64,000 nucleotides of DNA from Amycolatopsis solani (GCF_033441515.1 NZ_JAWQJT010000003.1:1364001-1428000), one strand, 5' to 3'; counted from the first letter of the stretch, positions 41,698 to 51,860 are shown. The notes: generated by a model from the letters alone, not told the origin. Made by a program: numbers and translations.

Positions 41698-42111
41698 ATG
41701 AGTTTGGTGAACCGCCTGCTCAACCTGGTCAAGAAGCGCGAAACGCCTGTTCTCGGGCCCGACGACCCCGGGCTGGAGATCGTCGTGGCGGCCTTCGACC
41801 CGGTCGTCGCGGACTCCGCCGTCCTCGCGGGTTCACCCGGCTGGGTCAGCACGGCACCGGCCGTTCTGCGGCACCACCTGCTGCTGCCGCCGGACCGGGT
41901 CGCCGAAGCGGCGTCGATCCTCGCGCAGGACGGCTACGAGCTGCGCGAACAGGGTCTTTCGGGTGATTCGGCGCGGGTGCTGGCGGTGCGCGTCCAGGTG
42001 CTCGACGCGCTCCACTGCGCCCAGGAACGGTCCCGGATGGCGGGTCTCGCGCAGCGGCTCGGGGGCGACGCGCTGGGCTGGGACGCGCTCCAGCCGGAGC
42101 CGACCGCGTGA
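41698..42111 (+). CDS. Hypothetical protein next to trpD
   Basis: A 137-residue soluble protein that I do not recognise. It has an N-terminal basic helix (SLVNRLLNLVKKRE) and an alpha/beta body with a HHLLLPPDRVAEAASILAQ segment resembling a small ACT-like fold. A helical C-terminus follows. It is divergent from ctaE and 63 bases before the receiver-like gene, and might form an operon with trpD. No function can be assigned. Confidence 0.75.
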   Translation: MSLVNRLLNLVKKRETPVLGPDDPGLEIVVAAFDPVVADSAVLAGSPGWVSTAPAVLRHHLLLPPDRVAEAASILAQDGYELREQGLSGDSARVLAVRVQVLDALHCAQERSRMAGLAQRLGGDALGWDALQPEPTA

Positions 42112-42174
42112 TGTCCGTCTCGGCCGATACGATCGGCGTGCGAGACGTGCGGTGACGACATGGAGGCGTGCCTG

Positions 42175-42576
42175 ATGGGCGAGTCGATGCGGGTCCTGGT
42201 GTTCAGCCACAAGGCGGAGGTGCGCGAAGCGATCGTGAACGCGGTCGGCCGCCGGCCCGCGGCGGACCTGGCGCGCGTGGACTACATCGAGGCGGCCGGG
42301 ATCGCGGACGTGCTGTCCGAGGTGGACGCGGGCAACGTCGACCTGGCGATTCTGGACGGCGAGGCGCAGCCGACCGGCGGCATCGGCCTGTGCCGTCAGC
42401 TGAAGGCGGAGATCGCGGACTGCCCGCCGATCGTGGTTTCGGTGCGGCGCAAGGACGACCGGTGGCTGGCGACCTGGTCGCAGGCGGACGCCGTGCTGGT
42501 GCACCCGCTGGACCCGCTGACCGCCGCGGAGACCGTCGCCGACGTGCTGCGACGGGTCCCCGTCGTGAACGGCTGA
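42175..42576 (+). CDS. Receiver-like (pseudo-response regulator) protein
   Basis: A 133-residue single-domain protein with a CheY-like fold: strand [11 protein letters not shown], helix, [21 protein letters not shown], then VVSVRRKDD and [13 protein letters not shown]. The phosphoacceptor-like Asp (ILDGEA) is present, but the usual acidic pair after strand 1 is replaced by Ser-His, so Mg2+-dependent phosphorylation is unlikely. The ATG at 42175 follows GGAGG. It ends five bases before trpD and is probably co-transcribed with it. Confidence 0.8.
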   Translation: MGESMRVLVFSHKAEVREAIVNAVGRRPAADLARVDYIEAAGIADVLSEVDAGNVDLAILDGEAQPTGGIGLCRQLKAEIADCPPIVVSVRRKDDRWLATWSQADAVLVHPLDPLTAAETVADVLRRVPVVNG

Positions 42577-42581
42577 GCCCG

Positions 42582-43616
42582 GTGACCACCCCGGTCCCCC
42601 GCACCTGGCCACCCCTGCTCAAGCAGCTCGTCGCGGGCGTCGACCTCTCCGCGGACGACACGGCGTGGGCGATGGACCAGATCATGAGCGGGGCCGCGAG
42701 CCCGGCCCGGATCGCCGGGTTCGCGGTGGCGCTGCGAGCCAAGGGCGAGACGCCCGAGGAGATCGCCGGCATGGCGGCCACGATGCTGGCGCACGCCCGG
42801 CGGGTCGAGCTGGACCGCCCGGCGGTCGACATCGTCGGCACCGGCGGCGACGGCTCGAACTCGGTGAACATCTCGACGATGGCGACGATCGTCACGGCGG
42901 CCGCCGGCGCGCCGGTGGCCAAGCACGGCAACCGCAGCGCGTCCTCGAAGTCCGGCGCGGCCGACGTCCTCGAGGCGCTCGGCGTGCGGATCAGCCTGCC
43001 GCCGGAGGACGTGCGGCGCAGCCTCGACGAGGTCGGGATCGGGTTCTTCCTGGCGTCGGCGTTCCACCCGGCCCTGCGCCACGCCGGCCCGGTGCGCAGC
43101 GAGCTCGGCATCCCGACGACGTTCAACCTGCTCGGCCCCCTGACCAACCCGGCCCAGCCGGGCGCCGCGGTGATCGGCTGCGCGTACCCGGACAAGACCC
43201 GCGTCCTGGCCGAGACGTTCGCCCGCCGCGGCACGACGGCCCTGGTCGTCCGCGGCGACGACGGCCTCGACGAGATCACCACCACGACGACGTCGACGGT
43301 GTGGGTGGTCTCGGGCGGCACGGTCACCGAGCGCTCCCTCGACCCCGCCGACCTGGGCATCCCCCGCGCGACGGCGGACGACCTGCGCGGCGGCGACGCG
43401 GCGGCGAACGCCGAGGTGGTCCGCGAACTGGTGAGCGGCAAGGCCGGCCCGGTCCGCGACGCGGTCCTGATCAACGCGGCCGCCGCGCTGGCGGCGTTCA
43501 CGGGCTTCTCGGAGTCCCTGGAGGACGACCTGCGGGCCGGCCTGGTGCGCGCGGCCGAGGCGATCGATTCGGGCGCCGCGGCCACGCTGCTGGACCGCTG
43601 GATCGCCTTCAGCTGA
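42582..43616 (+). CDS. trpD: Anthranilate phosphoribosyltransferase
   Basis: A 344-residue enzyme that joins PRPP and anthranilate, the second step of tryptophan synthesis. Signatures are [20 protein letters not shown] (PRPP loop), [20 protein letters not shown] (anthranilate site) and [18 protein letters not shown]. The GTG at 42582 is chosen because it directly follows the receiver-like stop. No other trp gene is nearby, as in M. tuberculosis, where trpD sits beside ctaE. Confidence 0.96.
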   Translation: MTTPVPRTWPPLLKQLVAGVDLSADDTAWAMDQIMSGAASPARIAGFAVALRAKGETPEEIAGMAATMLAHARRVELDRPAVDIVGTGGDGSNSVNISTMATIVTAAAGAPVAKHGNRSASSKSGAADVLEALGVRISLPPEDVRRSLDEVGIGFFLASAFHPALRHAGPVRSELGIPTTFNLLGPLTNPAQPGAAVIGCAYPDKTRVLAETFARRGTTALVVRGDDGLDEITTTTTSTVWVVSGGTVTERSLDPADLGIPRATADDLRGGDAAANAEVVRELVSGKAGPVRDAVLINAAAALAAFTGFSESLEDDLRAGLVRAAEAIDSGAAATLLDRWIAFS

Positions 43617-43626
43617 CCCGCGGTCC

Positions 43627-43658
43627 GGTGGCCGCGCCGGGAAGCCGGCGCGGCCACC
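43627..43658. terminator. Bidirectional terminator between trpD and the EamA gene
   Basis: Perfect 14-base arms (GGTGGCCGCGCCGG and complement) with a GAAG loop lie between two convergent stops. Confidence 0.75.
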
Positions 43659-43661
43659 CGC

Positions 43662-44585
43662 TCACTTGCAGGCAGCGGGTTCGGGCACCGCTCCCGCCTC
43701 CCTCGGCTGCTGCGGCACACCGGACTTCCGGCCACGCTGCGGTGCCAGCGCCGCCGCCAGGACCGCCAGCATGCCCACCGCCTCCGGCCAGCTCGGGCGG
43801 TGGCCGTAGAAGGCGATGTCCACCAGGACCGCGACCACCGGGTACAGGTAGGACAGCAGCGCCACCGTCGTGGTCGGCAGCTTGCCGATGCTCGCGTACA
43901 TCAGCACGTACATCAGCGCCGTGTGGACGGTTCCGAGCAGGACCAGCCACAGCAGCCCCGAAGTCGTCGACGGCAGGGGCGTGACGAGCAGCACGGGGGC
44001 CAGGACCAGCGCGCCCACCGTCGTCTGCACGGCGGCCAGGAGGTGCGGGCGGATGTGCTTCAGCTGCTTCGCGACGAAGGACGCTCCCGCGTAGAGCACG
44101 GCCGCGCCCAGTGCGAGGCCGATGCCGGCCAGCTGCACCGGTTTGCCGTCCTCGCCGTGGGCGGACAGCGAGATCAACGCCACTCCGCCGAACGCGATGG
44201 CGGCGCGGGCCAGGTGGCTCTTCGCGACCTTCTCGCCGAGGAACGCGGCCGCCAGGCCGACCAGGATCAGCGGCTGCGTGTGGTAGACGACCGTGCTGAC
44301 CGAGATCGACGACAGCGCGTACGACGCGAACAGCAGCACCCAGTTGCCGACCAGGAAGAGCCCGCCCAGCACGGCCAGGCCGAGGTCGCGGCGGGACGGC
44401 CGCCAGGCCTGCAGCCAGCCGCGGGAGAGGCACCACAGCACCAGCAACGTGCCGCCCACGAAGCAGCGGGCGAAGGCCACCGCCGGCGCGGCCGCGCCGC
44501 TCTCGAGGACGACCGCGCCGATCGTGCCGGACATCGCCATCGCCGCGGACCACTGGAGGAGCGGGCGGGTTTCGGAGTTCGTCAT
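43662..44585 (-). CDS. EamA (DMT) family transporter
   Basis: A 307-residue protein with ten predicted membrane helices in two EamA repeats (residues about 10-140 and 150-280). Such carriers usually export amino acids, nucleotides or small metabolites; the substrate is unknown. ATG 44585 is followed by MTNSETRPLLQW. It is divergent from a GlxA-type regulator, with an inverted repeat TGTCA-N4-TGACA between them, so that regulator may control it. Confidence 0.88.
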   Translation of the reverse strand: MTNSETRPLLQWSAAMAMSGTIGAVVLESGAAAPAVAFARCFVGGTLLVLWCLSRGWLQAWRPSRRDLGLAVLGGLFLVGNWVLLFASYALSSISVSTVVYHTQPLILVGLAAAFLGEKVAKSHLARAAIAFGGVALISLSAHGEDGKPVQLAGIGLALGAAVLYAGASFVAKQLKHIRPHLLAAVQTTVGALVLAPVLLVTPLPSTTSGLLWLVLLGTVHTALMYVLMYASIGKLPTTTVALLSYLYPVVAVLVDIAFYGHRPSWPEAVGMLAVLAAALAPQRGRKSGVPQQPREAGAVPEPAACK

Positions 44586-44622
44586 ACCGATCAGGTTCGT
44601 CTCGTCGGCGCCCCGCAACCAG

Positions 44623-44636
44623 TGTCAGAGATGACA
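44623..44636. promoter_or_regulatory. Inverted repeat between transporter and GlxA regulator
   Basis: TGTCA-GAGA-TGACA is a perfect inverted repeat; a further TGACA half-site follows in the GACAG stretch about 17 bases on. It is a candidate operator for the divergent pair. Confidence 0.45.
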
Positions 44637-44668
44637 ACGACCGCAAAACTTGTGACAGACTGGCCGCC

Positions 44669-45628
44669 ATGGACGTCAACCGGGTCGCGGTGGTGCTCGC
44701 CGACCGCGTTTCGCCGTTCGAGCTGGGCGTCGCGTGCGAGGTGTTCGGCACCGACCGCAGCGCCGACGGCATCGAGGGCTGGGACTTCGCCGTCTGCTCG
44801 CCGGGCGGGGACGCGGTCGCCAGCTGGTCCGGGTTCGGGCTCTCCGGCCTGAAGGACCTGGACCACGCGGCGACGGCGGACCTGCTCATCGTGCCGACGT
44901 GCGCGCCGCGGACCGCGCCGCCGCCGGAGCCGGTCCTGGACGTCCTGCGCGACGCCGCCGGGCGCGGGGCCTGGGTCGCGGGGTTCTGCGCGGGCGTGTT
45001 CACCCTCGGCTACGCGGGCCTGCTGGACGGGCGCCGCTGCACCGTCCACTGGGTGTACGAGGCGGAGTTCCGCGCGCGCTTCCCGGCGGCCGAGGTCGAC
45101 CCGCAGGCGCTGTACGCCGACGACGGCGGCGTCCTGACCAGCGCGGGCACGGTCGCGGCGGTCGACCTGTGCCTGCACCTGGTCCGCCGGGTGCGCGGCG
45201 TCGCGGCGGCCACGACGCTGGCGCGCCGGATGGTCGCGGCCCCGCACCGCGCGGGCGGGCAGGCCCAGTTCGTCCAGGCCCCGGTGCCCGCTACGGCCGC
45301 GCCCGACGACGCCGTGGTCGCGGAGGCCCTGGAGTGGGTCGAACGGCGCCTGGACCAGCCGTTCACGGTGGCGGAGCTGGCCCGGCGCAGCGGGCTCGGC
45401 GAACGGACGTTCCTGCGCCGCTTCTCGGCCGCCACGGGCACGACACCGCACCGCTGGCTGACCGAGCGGCGGCTGGACCGCGCCCAGGCCCTGCTGGAGG
45501 AGGGCGGGCGCTCGGTGGAGGACATCGCGGCGGCCTGCGGGTACGCGTCCGCGGCCGCGCTGCGGCACCAGTTCACCCGGCTGCGCGGGACGAGCCCGTC
45601 GTCCTACCGGACGGCGTTCCGGGGCTGA
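44669..45628 (+). CDS. GlxA/FtrA-type AraC family regulator
   Basis: A 319-residue regulator with an N-terminal DJ-1/PfpI (class I glutamine amidotransferase-like) domain (residues 1-185; VAGFCAGVFTLGYAGLLDG holds the nucleophile-elbow cysteine) and a C-terminal AraC helix-turn-helix pair (FTVAELARRSGLGERTFLRR, then VEDIAAACGYASAAALRHQF). The amidotransferase-like domain is thought to sense a ligand, not to catalyse. The divergent EamA transporter is the likely target. Confidence 0.9.
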   Translation: MDVNRVAVVLADRVSPFELGVACEVFGTDRSADGIEGWDFAVCSPGGDAVASWSGFGLSGLKDLDHAATADLLIVPTCAPRTAPPPEPVLDVLRDAAGRGAWVAGFCAGVFTLGYAGLLDGRRCTVHWVYEAEFRARFPAAEVDPQALYADDGGVLTSAGTVAAVDLCLHLVRRVRGVAAATTLARRMVAAPHRAGGQAQFVQAPVPATAAPDDAVVAEALEWVERRLDQPFTVAELARRSGLGERTFLRRFSAATGTTPHRWLTERRLDRAQALLEEGGRSVEDIAAACGYASAAALRHQFTRLRGTSPSSYRTAFRG

Positions 45629-45636
45629 AAACGAAA

Positions 45637-45667
45637 CCGGCCGCCACGCGCGATGCGTGGCGGCCGG
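45637..45667. terminator. Bidirectional terminator between the GlxA and ctaF genes
   Basis: Perfect 13-base arms (CCGGCCGCCACGC and complement) with a five-base loop lie between convergent stops. Confidence 0.75.
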
Positions 45668-45681
45668 CTGTGAAGAAGAGC

Positions 45682-46101
45682 TCAGTCGTGCGACGGGCCG
45701 GTGTGGTACTCGAACACCAGGCCGCCGATGGTGATGAGCAGCGCGACGAGCGCGATCACCAGCAGCCAGATGTGGAAGAACGCCAGCGCCAGCGCCGCGA
45801 GCGCCGCCGTCGCCGCCATGCTGACCGGCCAGTAGCTGCCCGGGCTGAAGAAGCCCAGCTCGCCCGCGCCGTCGCTGATCTCGGCGTCTTCGCGGTCTTC
45901 CGGGCGCGGTTCGATGCGGCGGGCGACGAACTGCATGTAGCTGCCCGCGAGGAACGCCAGGCCGCCGGTCAGGAACAGCGAGACGATGCCCACCGGCTCC
46001 GGGCCGTGGGTCGCGGCCGCCGCGGTCCACACCCAGTACACCGCCGCCATGAACACGGCGAAGATCGCCACGATGAAGAAGATGCGGGCTTCGGCCTTCA
46101 T
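45682..46101 (-). CDS. ctaF: Cytochrome c oxidase subunit IV (actinobacterial)
   Basis: A 139-residue membrane protein with four predicted helices (FFIVAIFAVFMAAVYWVW; SLFLTGGLAFLAGSYMQF; the MAATAALAALALAFFHIW region; VIALVALLITIGGLVF). It matches actinobacterial CtaF (Rv2199c), a structural subunit of the aa3 oxidase. It follows ctaC by 32 bases on the same strand, as in mycobacteria. Confidence 0.93.
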   Translation of the reverse strand: MKAEARIFFIVAIFAVFMAAVYWVWTAAAATHGPEPVGIVSLFLTGGLAFLAGSYMQFVARRIEPRPEDREDAEISDGAGELGFFSPGSYWPVSMAATAALAALALAFFHIWLLVIALVALLITIGGLVFEYHTGPSHD

Positions 46102-46133
46102 GGGTCTTCCCTACTCCTGTTTGTCGCCGGGCG

Positions 46134-47093
46134 TCAGTTGGACGCGGTGCGGGCCGTGCGGTCGGTGTTGAACGGCTGGGTCGTGACCGCGTGCGGGGCG
46201 CACAGCTCGCCGCAGTTCATCTTCGCCAGTGCCTCGGCCGCGGTGAAGGCCTGACCGGTCGCCGGGTTCGTCTGCTTGCGCAGCCCGATGTACTGGTCGT
46301 ACTTGTCCGCCGACAGCGCGCGGACCTCGAAGTTCATCACCGAGTGGTACGTGCCGCACAGCTCCGCGCACCGGCCGACGAAGGAGCCTTCGCGGTCGAT
46401 CTTGTTCTGGAAGGAGCTGTCCTGGTTGTTCTTGTCCGGGTTCGGCATGACGTCCCGCTTGAAGTGGAACTCCGGGACCCAGAAGGAGTGGATGACGTCG
46501 GTGGAGATCAGGTCGTACTGGATGGTCTTGCCGACCGGGAGCACCAGGAGCGGGATCTCGCCGGACGAGCCGACGGTGCTGACCTGCTGCCCGTCCGCCT
46601 TCTTCGCGGACTCGTCCTCGTACTTGAACTCCCAGTTCCACTGGAAGGCCACGACCTGGACCTTGACGTCCGGGTTCGGGATCTTGTCCAGGACCTTCGA
46701 CTCCGTCGTCGCGGTGAAGAAGAACAGGACGCAGACCATGATCGTCGGCACGACGACCGTGAACAGCTCGAGCGGGATGTTGTACTGGAACTGCCGGGGC
46801 AGCTCCTCCGGCTCGCCGTCGACCGTCTTCTTCTTGCGGTGGAACGTCGCGGTCCAGAAGATCAGGGCCCACACGATGACGCCGACGACCAGCGCCGCGA
46901 CCACGGTCCAGGTCCAGAGGTTCCGCATCTGGTTCGCCTGCTCGGTGACACCGACCGGCCAGCCGAACCGCAGGATCTCGTCACCGGAGCAACCCGTCGC
47001 GGTCAGCGCGACCAGCACCGCCAACGCGGCGACGCGCACGGTCCGCTTCCCCAGGGTGCGCTCGGGTTGTCCCACTGCGCCTCGCCCTTTCAC
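46134..47093 (-). CDS. ctaC: Cytochrome c oxidase subunit II
   Basis: A 319-residue lipoprotein-type subunit II. A signal peptide ends in the lipobox LTATGC with Cys35; two membrane helices follow (about 60-82 and 108-130), then the cupredoxin domain. The CuA ligands are in VIHSFWVPEF and CAELCGTYHSVM. It accepts electrons from QcrC. It is divergent from asnB across a 168-base gap. A short C-terminal extension (MNCGELCAPHAVTTQP) adds an extra Cys pair. Confidence 0.95.
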   Translation of the reverse strand: MKGRGAVGQPERTLGKRTVRVAALAVLVALTATGCSGDEILRFGWPVGVTEQANQMRNLWTWTVVAALVVGVIVWALIFWTATFHRKKKTVDGEPEELPRQFQYNIPLELFTVVVPTIMVCVLFFFTATTESKVLDKIPNPDVKVQVVAFQWNWEFKYEDESAKKADGQQVSTVGSSGEIPLLVLPVGKTIQYDLISTDVIHSFWVPEFHFKRDVMPNPDKNNQDSSFQNKIDREGSFVGRCAELCGTYHSVMNFEVRALSADKYDQYIGLRKQTNPATGQAFTAAEALAKMNCGELCAPHAVTTQPFNTDRTARTASN

Positions 47094-47261
47094 CCAGAGC
47101 CTCCTACGACAGATCTTCGTGACGAGCGGAGCCTAGCCGAGTTGGCGCGTCCCGCTGACCAAGGGGTAACCATCGACGCGCGTGTTACGCGCCACCGGCC
47201 GCCCGGCATACTGGGCTCTTCCCCCAGCCCGGTGAAGAACTCCGAAGGTGTGTGAGTACCC

Positions 47262-49196
47262 GTGTGCGGCCTGCTTGGACTGATCTGCGCGACCGAGACC
47301 GGCGCGGCCAACGCGCGTGACGCCGTCGGCGCGGCCATGCGCTGCCAGCGCCACCGCGGCCCCGACGAGCAGGACACGTGGGCCGACGCCGAGGTCGTCT
47401 ACGGCTTCAACCGGCTCGCGTTCATCGACGTCGAGCACGCGCACCAGCCGCTGGTCTGGGGCCCGCCGGAGGCGCCCGGCCGGTACACGATGAACTTCAA
47501 CGGCGAGATCTACAACTACCGTGAACTGCGCGAAGAGCTCGCGGCGCAGCACGGTGCGAAGTTCGAGACCGAGGGCGACGGCGAGGCCATCGTCGCCGGC
47601 TTCCACTACCTCGGCGCGGACTGGGTCAAGCGGCTGCGCGGCATGTTCGCCTTCATGATCTGGGACTCCCAGGAGAAGCGCGTCTTCGGCGCCCGCGACC
47701 CGTTCGGCATCAAGCCGCTGTTCTACTCGGCCGGCCCCGGCGGGGTGGCGTTCTCCAGCGAGAAGAAGAGCCTGCTGGAGCTCTCGGACGTCCTCGGCGT
47801 CGCCCAGGAGCTGGACCGCAAGGCCCTTCAGCACTACCTGGTCCTGCAGTACGTGCCCGAGCCCGAGTCGCTGCACACCGCGATCCGCCGCGTCGAGTCC
47901 GGCACGTCGTTCGAGGTGGCCCCCGGCGGTGAGGTGAAGTTCACGCGCTACTTCCACCCGGAGTTCCGCGCGAAGCCGGTGAACACGCAGGCCGAAGCCG
48001 AGGAACTGCACCAGCGCATCGCCGATGTGATGCGCGACTCGGTCGGCAAGCACATGATCTCCGACCCGGACGTCACCGTCGGCGCCTTTCTGTCCGGCGG
48101 CATCGACTCCACGGCCACCGCCACGCTGGCCAAGGAGCACAACCCGAACCTGATCGCGTTCACCACCGGGTTCGAGCGCGAGGGCTACTCCGAGGTCGAC
48201 GTCGCCGCCGAGTCGGCCGCCGCGATCGGCGTGAAGCACGTGGTCCGGACGGTGTCGGCGGACGAGATGATGGAGGTGCTGCCGCTCATCGTCTGGTACC
48301 TCGACGACCCGGTGGCCGACCCCGCGCTGGTCCCGCTGTGGTTCATCGCCCGCGAAGCCCGCAAGCACGTCAAGGCGGTGCTGTCCGGCGAGGGCGCGGA
48401 CGAGCTGTTCGGCGGCTACACGATCTACAACGAGCCGATCTCGCTGGCGCCGTTCGAGAAGATCCCGGGCGGAATGCGGAAGCTGATCGGCAAGGTCTCG
48501 ACGAAGATCCCCGAGGGCACCCGCGGCAAGGACCTGCTGCGCCGCGGCGCGCTGCCGCTGGAGGACCGCTACTACGGCAACGCCCGCAACTTCCGCGACG
48601 ACCAGCTGCGCAACGTGCTCAAGACCTACCAGGAAGGCGTGGGCTTCAAGGACGTCACGGCGCCCTGGTACGACGTCTCGCGCGGCTGGGACCCGGTGGC
48701 CCGCATGCAGCACGTCGACCTCTACACCTGGCTGCGCGGCGACATCCTGGTCAAGGCCGACAAGGTGACGATGGCGAACTCGCTGGAGCTACGGGTGCCG
48801 TTCCTCGACGCCGAGGTCTTCAAGGTCGCGGCGTCGATCCCGCTGGACCAGAAGCTGGCGCACGGCACGACGAAGTACGCGTTGCGGCAGGCGCTGGCGA
48901 AGATCATCCCGGCGCACGTGCTCAACCGCCGCAAGCTCGGCTTCCCGGTCCCGATCCGGCTGTGGCTGCGCAACGAGATGTACGACTGGGCGAAGGGGAT
49001 CATCAGCGACTCGAAGACCGAGGAGCTGCTGGACAAGAAGGCGATCCTGGCGCTGCTGGAGGAGCACAAGGCGGGCCAGCTGGACCGCAGCCGCCAGCTG
49101 TGGGCGCTGATCGTGTTCATGCTGTGGCACGGCATCTTCGTCGAGCACCGCATCAAGCCCGAGGTCCCGGAGCCGGTCTACCCGGTCAAGCTCTGA
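47262..49196 (+). CDS. asnB: Asparagine synthase (glutamine-hydrolysing)
   Basis: A 644-residue enzyme with an N-terminal Ntn glutaminase domain (nucleophile Cys2 in MCGLLGLI; RHRGPDEQ; NGEIYNYRELREEL) and a C-terminal ATP-pyrophosphatase synthetase domain (SGGIDSTATATLA; GEGADELFGGY). It starts at GTG 47262; the next residue is the catalytic Cys, which confirms the start. In mycobacteria the homologue (Rv2201) amidates meso-DAP of peptidoglycan in some lineages; whether it makes free asparagine here is not decided by sequence. Confidence 0.94.
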   Translation: MCGLLGLICATETGAANARDAVGAAMRCQRHRGPDEQDTWADAEVVYGFNRLAFIDVEHAHQPLVWGPPEAPGRYTMNFNGEIYNYRELREELAAQHGAKFETEGDGEAIVAGFHYLGADWVKRLRGMFAFMIWDSQEKRVFGARDPFGIKPLFYSAGPGGVAFSSEKKSLLELSDVLGVAQELDRKALQHYLVLQYVPEPESLHTAIRRVESGTSFEVAPGGEVKFTRYFHPEFRAKPVNTQAEAEELHQRIADVMRDSVGKHMISDPDVTVGAFLSGGIDSTATATLAKEHNPNLIAFTTGFEREGYSEVDVAAESAAAIGVKHVVRTVSADEMMEVLPLIVWYLDDPVADPALVPLWFIAREARKHVKAVLSGEGADELFGGYTIYNEPISLAPFEKIPGGMRKLIGKVSTKIPEGTRGKDLLRRGALPLEDRYYGNARNFRDDQLRNVLKTYQEGVGFKDVTAPWYDVSRGWDPVARMQHVDLYTWLRGDILVKADKVTMANSLELRVPFLDAEVFKVAASIPLDQKLAHGTTKYALRQALAKIIPAHVLNRRKLGFPVPIRLWLRNEMYDWAKGIISDSKTEELLDKKAILALLEEHKAGQLDRSRQLWALIVFMLWHGIFVEHRIKPEVPEPVYPVKL

Positions 49197-49256
49197 AAAG
49201 CCGTGAAGGCCTCCTTACCGGCTCTTATGGCCGGTAAGGAGGCCTTCACGGCTTTT
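49196..49256. repeat. Palindromic element, family 2, copy 1
   Basis: Arms of 27 bases containing GCCGTGAAGGCCTCC flank the loop TCTTATG, with A-run and T-run flanks that would make it a good terminator in both directions. It separates convergent asnB and the PfkB kinase gene. An almost identical element is at 57404-57456. Confidence 0.88.
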
Positions 49257-49260
49257 GGGC

Positions 49261-50304
<1,044 letters not shown>

Positions 50305-50384
50305 TCATGACCCATCCGGGTAGTTCGCGCGCGCCCAACCGACACTACCGGCTGGTACTCCTTCTCCAGTCGAATCGCGATCAA

Positions 50385-50390
50385 TAGCGT
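50385..50390 (+). promoter_or_regulatory. -10 element of the small ORF at 50399
   Basis: TAGCGT ends eight bases before the GTG; no ribosome binding site is present. The same hexamer is used at the ESX promoter. Confidence 0.45.
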
Positions 50391-50398
50391 TACGAATC

Positions 50399-50569
50399 GT
50401 GAACGCCGTCACCGAACCCGAGACCCTGTCCGAGCTGATCGCCGACTGCGCCCTCATCCCCGAGACGTTGCAGGCCGAGAGCCTGCCGCAGCCCCGCGTC
50501 GCGGCCAAGCCGTGGCAGGTCGACGACGCGTGCCACGCCCAGGTGGCCGAGCTCGACGCGTACGTCTGA
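50399..50569 (+). CDS. Small 56-residue protein, function unknown
   Basis: A GTG-started frame reading MNAVTEPETLSELIADCALI, then a Pro/Arg-rich middle and DACHAQVAELDAYV before TGA. Third positions are mostly G or C, in line with neighbouring genes. A -10 element ends eight bases upstream and a strong hairpin follows 18 bases after the stop, so it looks like an independent leaderless gene between divergent PfkB and convergent HesB genes. No domain is recognised. Confidence 0.6.
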   Translation: MNAVTEPETLSELIADCALIPETLQAESLPQPRVAAKPWQVDDACHAQVAELDAYV

Positions 50570-50587
50570 CGTAGTCCGCAGCAACGG

Positions 50588-50624
50588 AGAAGGCCCCGCC
50601 TCCCTCTGGGGGACGGGGCCTTCT
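50588..50624. terminator. Bidirectional terminator
   Basis: Perfect 11-base arms (AGAAGGCCCCG and complement) with a 15-base loop lie between the small gene and the HesB gene, which are convergent. Confidence 0.7.
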
Positions 50625-50643
50625 TCGCGGCTGTCGCGGTGGC

Positions 50644-51021
50644 TCAGTGGAACGAGTCGCCGCAGGCGCAGGAGCCGGTCGCGTTCGGGTTGTCGATCGT
50701 GAAGCCCTGCTTCTCGATCGTGTCCACGAAGTCGATGACGGCTTCCGACACGTACGGGGCGCTCATCCGGTCCACGGCGACCTTGAGGCCGTCGAAGTCG
50801 CGGAACAGGTCGCCGTCGAGCGTGCGCTCGTCGAAGAACAGCTGGTAGCGCAAGCCCGCGCAGCCACCGGGCTGGACGGCGATGCGCAGGTGCATGTCGT
50901 CGCGGCCCTCCTGCTCGAGCAGGGCCTTCGCCTTGGCAGCCGCGGTGTCGGTCAGCGTGACCCCGTGGGTTTCTTCGGCGGTCTCGGCCTGCGTCGCGCC
51001 GGCGTGCTCAGCGGTCGTCAT
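50644..51021 (-). CDS. HesB/IscA-type iron-sulfur assembly protein (Rv2204c-like)
   Basis: A 125-residue A-type carrier with the three cluster-ligand cysteines C54 (PGGCAGLRY), C118 and C120 (GSCACGDSF). It transfers iron-sulfur clusters to target enzymes. The ATG at 51021 follows GAGGGAG. Candidate clients in this window include NadA, BioB and the Rieske protein. It is divergent from the DUF3043 membrane protein gene, as in mycobacteria. Confidence 0.92.
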   Translation of the reverse strand: MTTAEHAGATQAETAEETHGVTLTDTAAAKAKALLEQEGRDDMHLRIAVQPGGCAGLRYQLFFDERTLDGDLFRDFDGLKVAVDRMSAPYVSEAVIDFVDTIEKQGFTIDNPNATGSCACGDSFH

Positions 51022-51155
51022 GGCACTCCCTCTAAGTTCGAACTCACTGCGGATACTCCTCGTGCTGACGTCTTCAACACCCGGGGAGTCCGTTCTGTTC
51101 CCCCACCATGGTCGCACATCGATCGACCTGGTGAACGGCGGCGTGACGCCTGCAA

Positions 51156-51161
51156 TACCCT
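51156..51161 (+). promoter_or_regulatory. -10 element of the DUF3043 gene
   Basis: TACCCT ends six bases before the GTG at 51168; the message would be leaderless. Confidence 0.5.
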
Positions 51162-51167
51162 GGTGAG

Positions 51168-51815
51168 GTGAGGTTCCTGCGCCGAAGCACCACAGACACC
51201 CCCGCCGACGAGCCGGAGTCGACGGAAGCCGTCGACGTCGCGGGCAAGTCGTTCACGCCCGGTAAGGGCAAGGCTACGCCCAAGCGCCGCGACGCGGAGG
51301 CGAAGAAGCGCGGCCCGGTGGCCCCGCCGCCCACCACGATGCGTGAGGCGATGAAGCGCAACAAGGAACTGCGCAAGTCGAACCCGCAGACGAAGGAAGA
51401 CCGCCGCGCGGCGGCCAAGCTGCGCCGCGACCGCATGATGGCGGGTGACGACAAGTACCTCCTCCCCCGCGACCGCGGCCCGGTGAAGGCGTACGTCCGC
51501 GACCTCGTCGACACCCGGCGCAACCTGCTGGGCCTGTTCATGCCGCTGGCGATCGTGGTGTTCCTGGCGCTGCTGGTGCCGCTGCCCCAGGTGCAGTCGT
51601 ACATCACGCTGCTGTGCACGGCGCTGCTGCTGGTGATGGCGATCGAGGGCTTCGTCAACGGCCGGAAGATCGCGAAGCTGGTGCGGGAGAAGTTCCCGAA
51701 GGAGACGGTGAACGGCCGCTCGGTCGGCTGGTACGCGTTCGTCCGCGCCTCTCAGATCCGGCGGCTGCGGGTGCCGAAGCCGCGCCTGAAGCCCGGGGAC
51801 CCGATCCCGAACTGA
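51168..51815 (+). CDS. DUF3043 membrane protein (Rv2203-like)
   Basis: A 215-residue protein with a charged, basic N-terminal half (KGKATPKRRDAEAKKRG) and two membrane helices at about 120-160 (NLLGLFMPLAIVVFLALLV, SYITLLCTALLLVMAIEG). A basic C-terminal tail follows. It matches DUF3043, a conserved actinobacterial family of unknown role near ctaC and asnB. A strong terminator follows the stop. Confidence 0.88.
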   Translation: MRFLRRSTTDTPADEPESTEAVDVAGKSFTPGKGKATPKRRDAEAKKRGPVAPPPTTMREAMKRNKELRKSNPQTKEDRRAAAKLRRDRMMAGDDKYLLPRDRGPVKAYVRDLVDTRRNLLGLFMPLAIVVFLALLVPLPQVQSYITLLCTALLLVMAIEGFVNGRKIAKLVREKFPKETVNGRSVGWYAFVRASQIRRLRVPKPRLKPGDPIPN

Positions 51816-51825
51816 GCGCTTTTCG

Positions 51826-51860
51826 AGAAGCCGGGTCGAGCGATGCTCGACCCGGCTTCT
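51826..51860 (+). terminator. Terminator of the DUF3043 gene
   Basis: Perfect 16-base arms (AGAAGCCGGGTCGAGC and complement) with a GAT loop lie 11 bases after the stop; TTCTTG follows. Confidence 0.85.
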
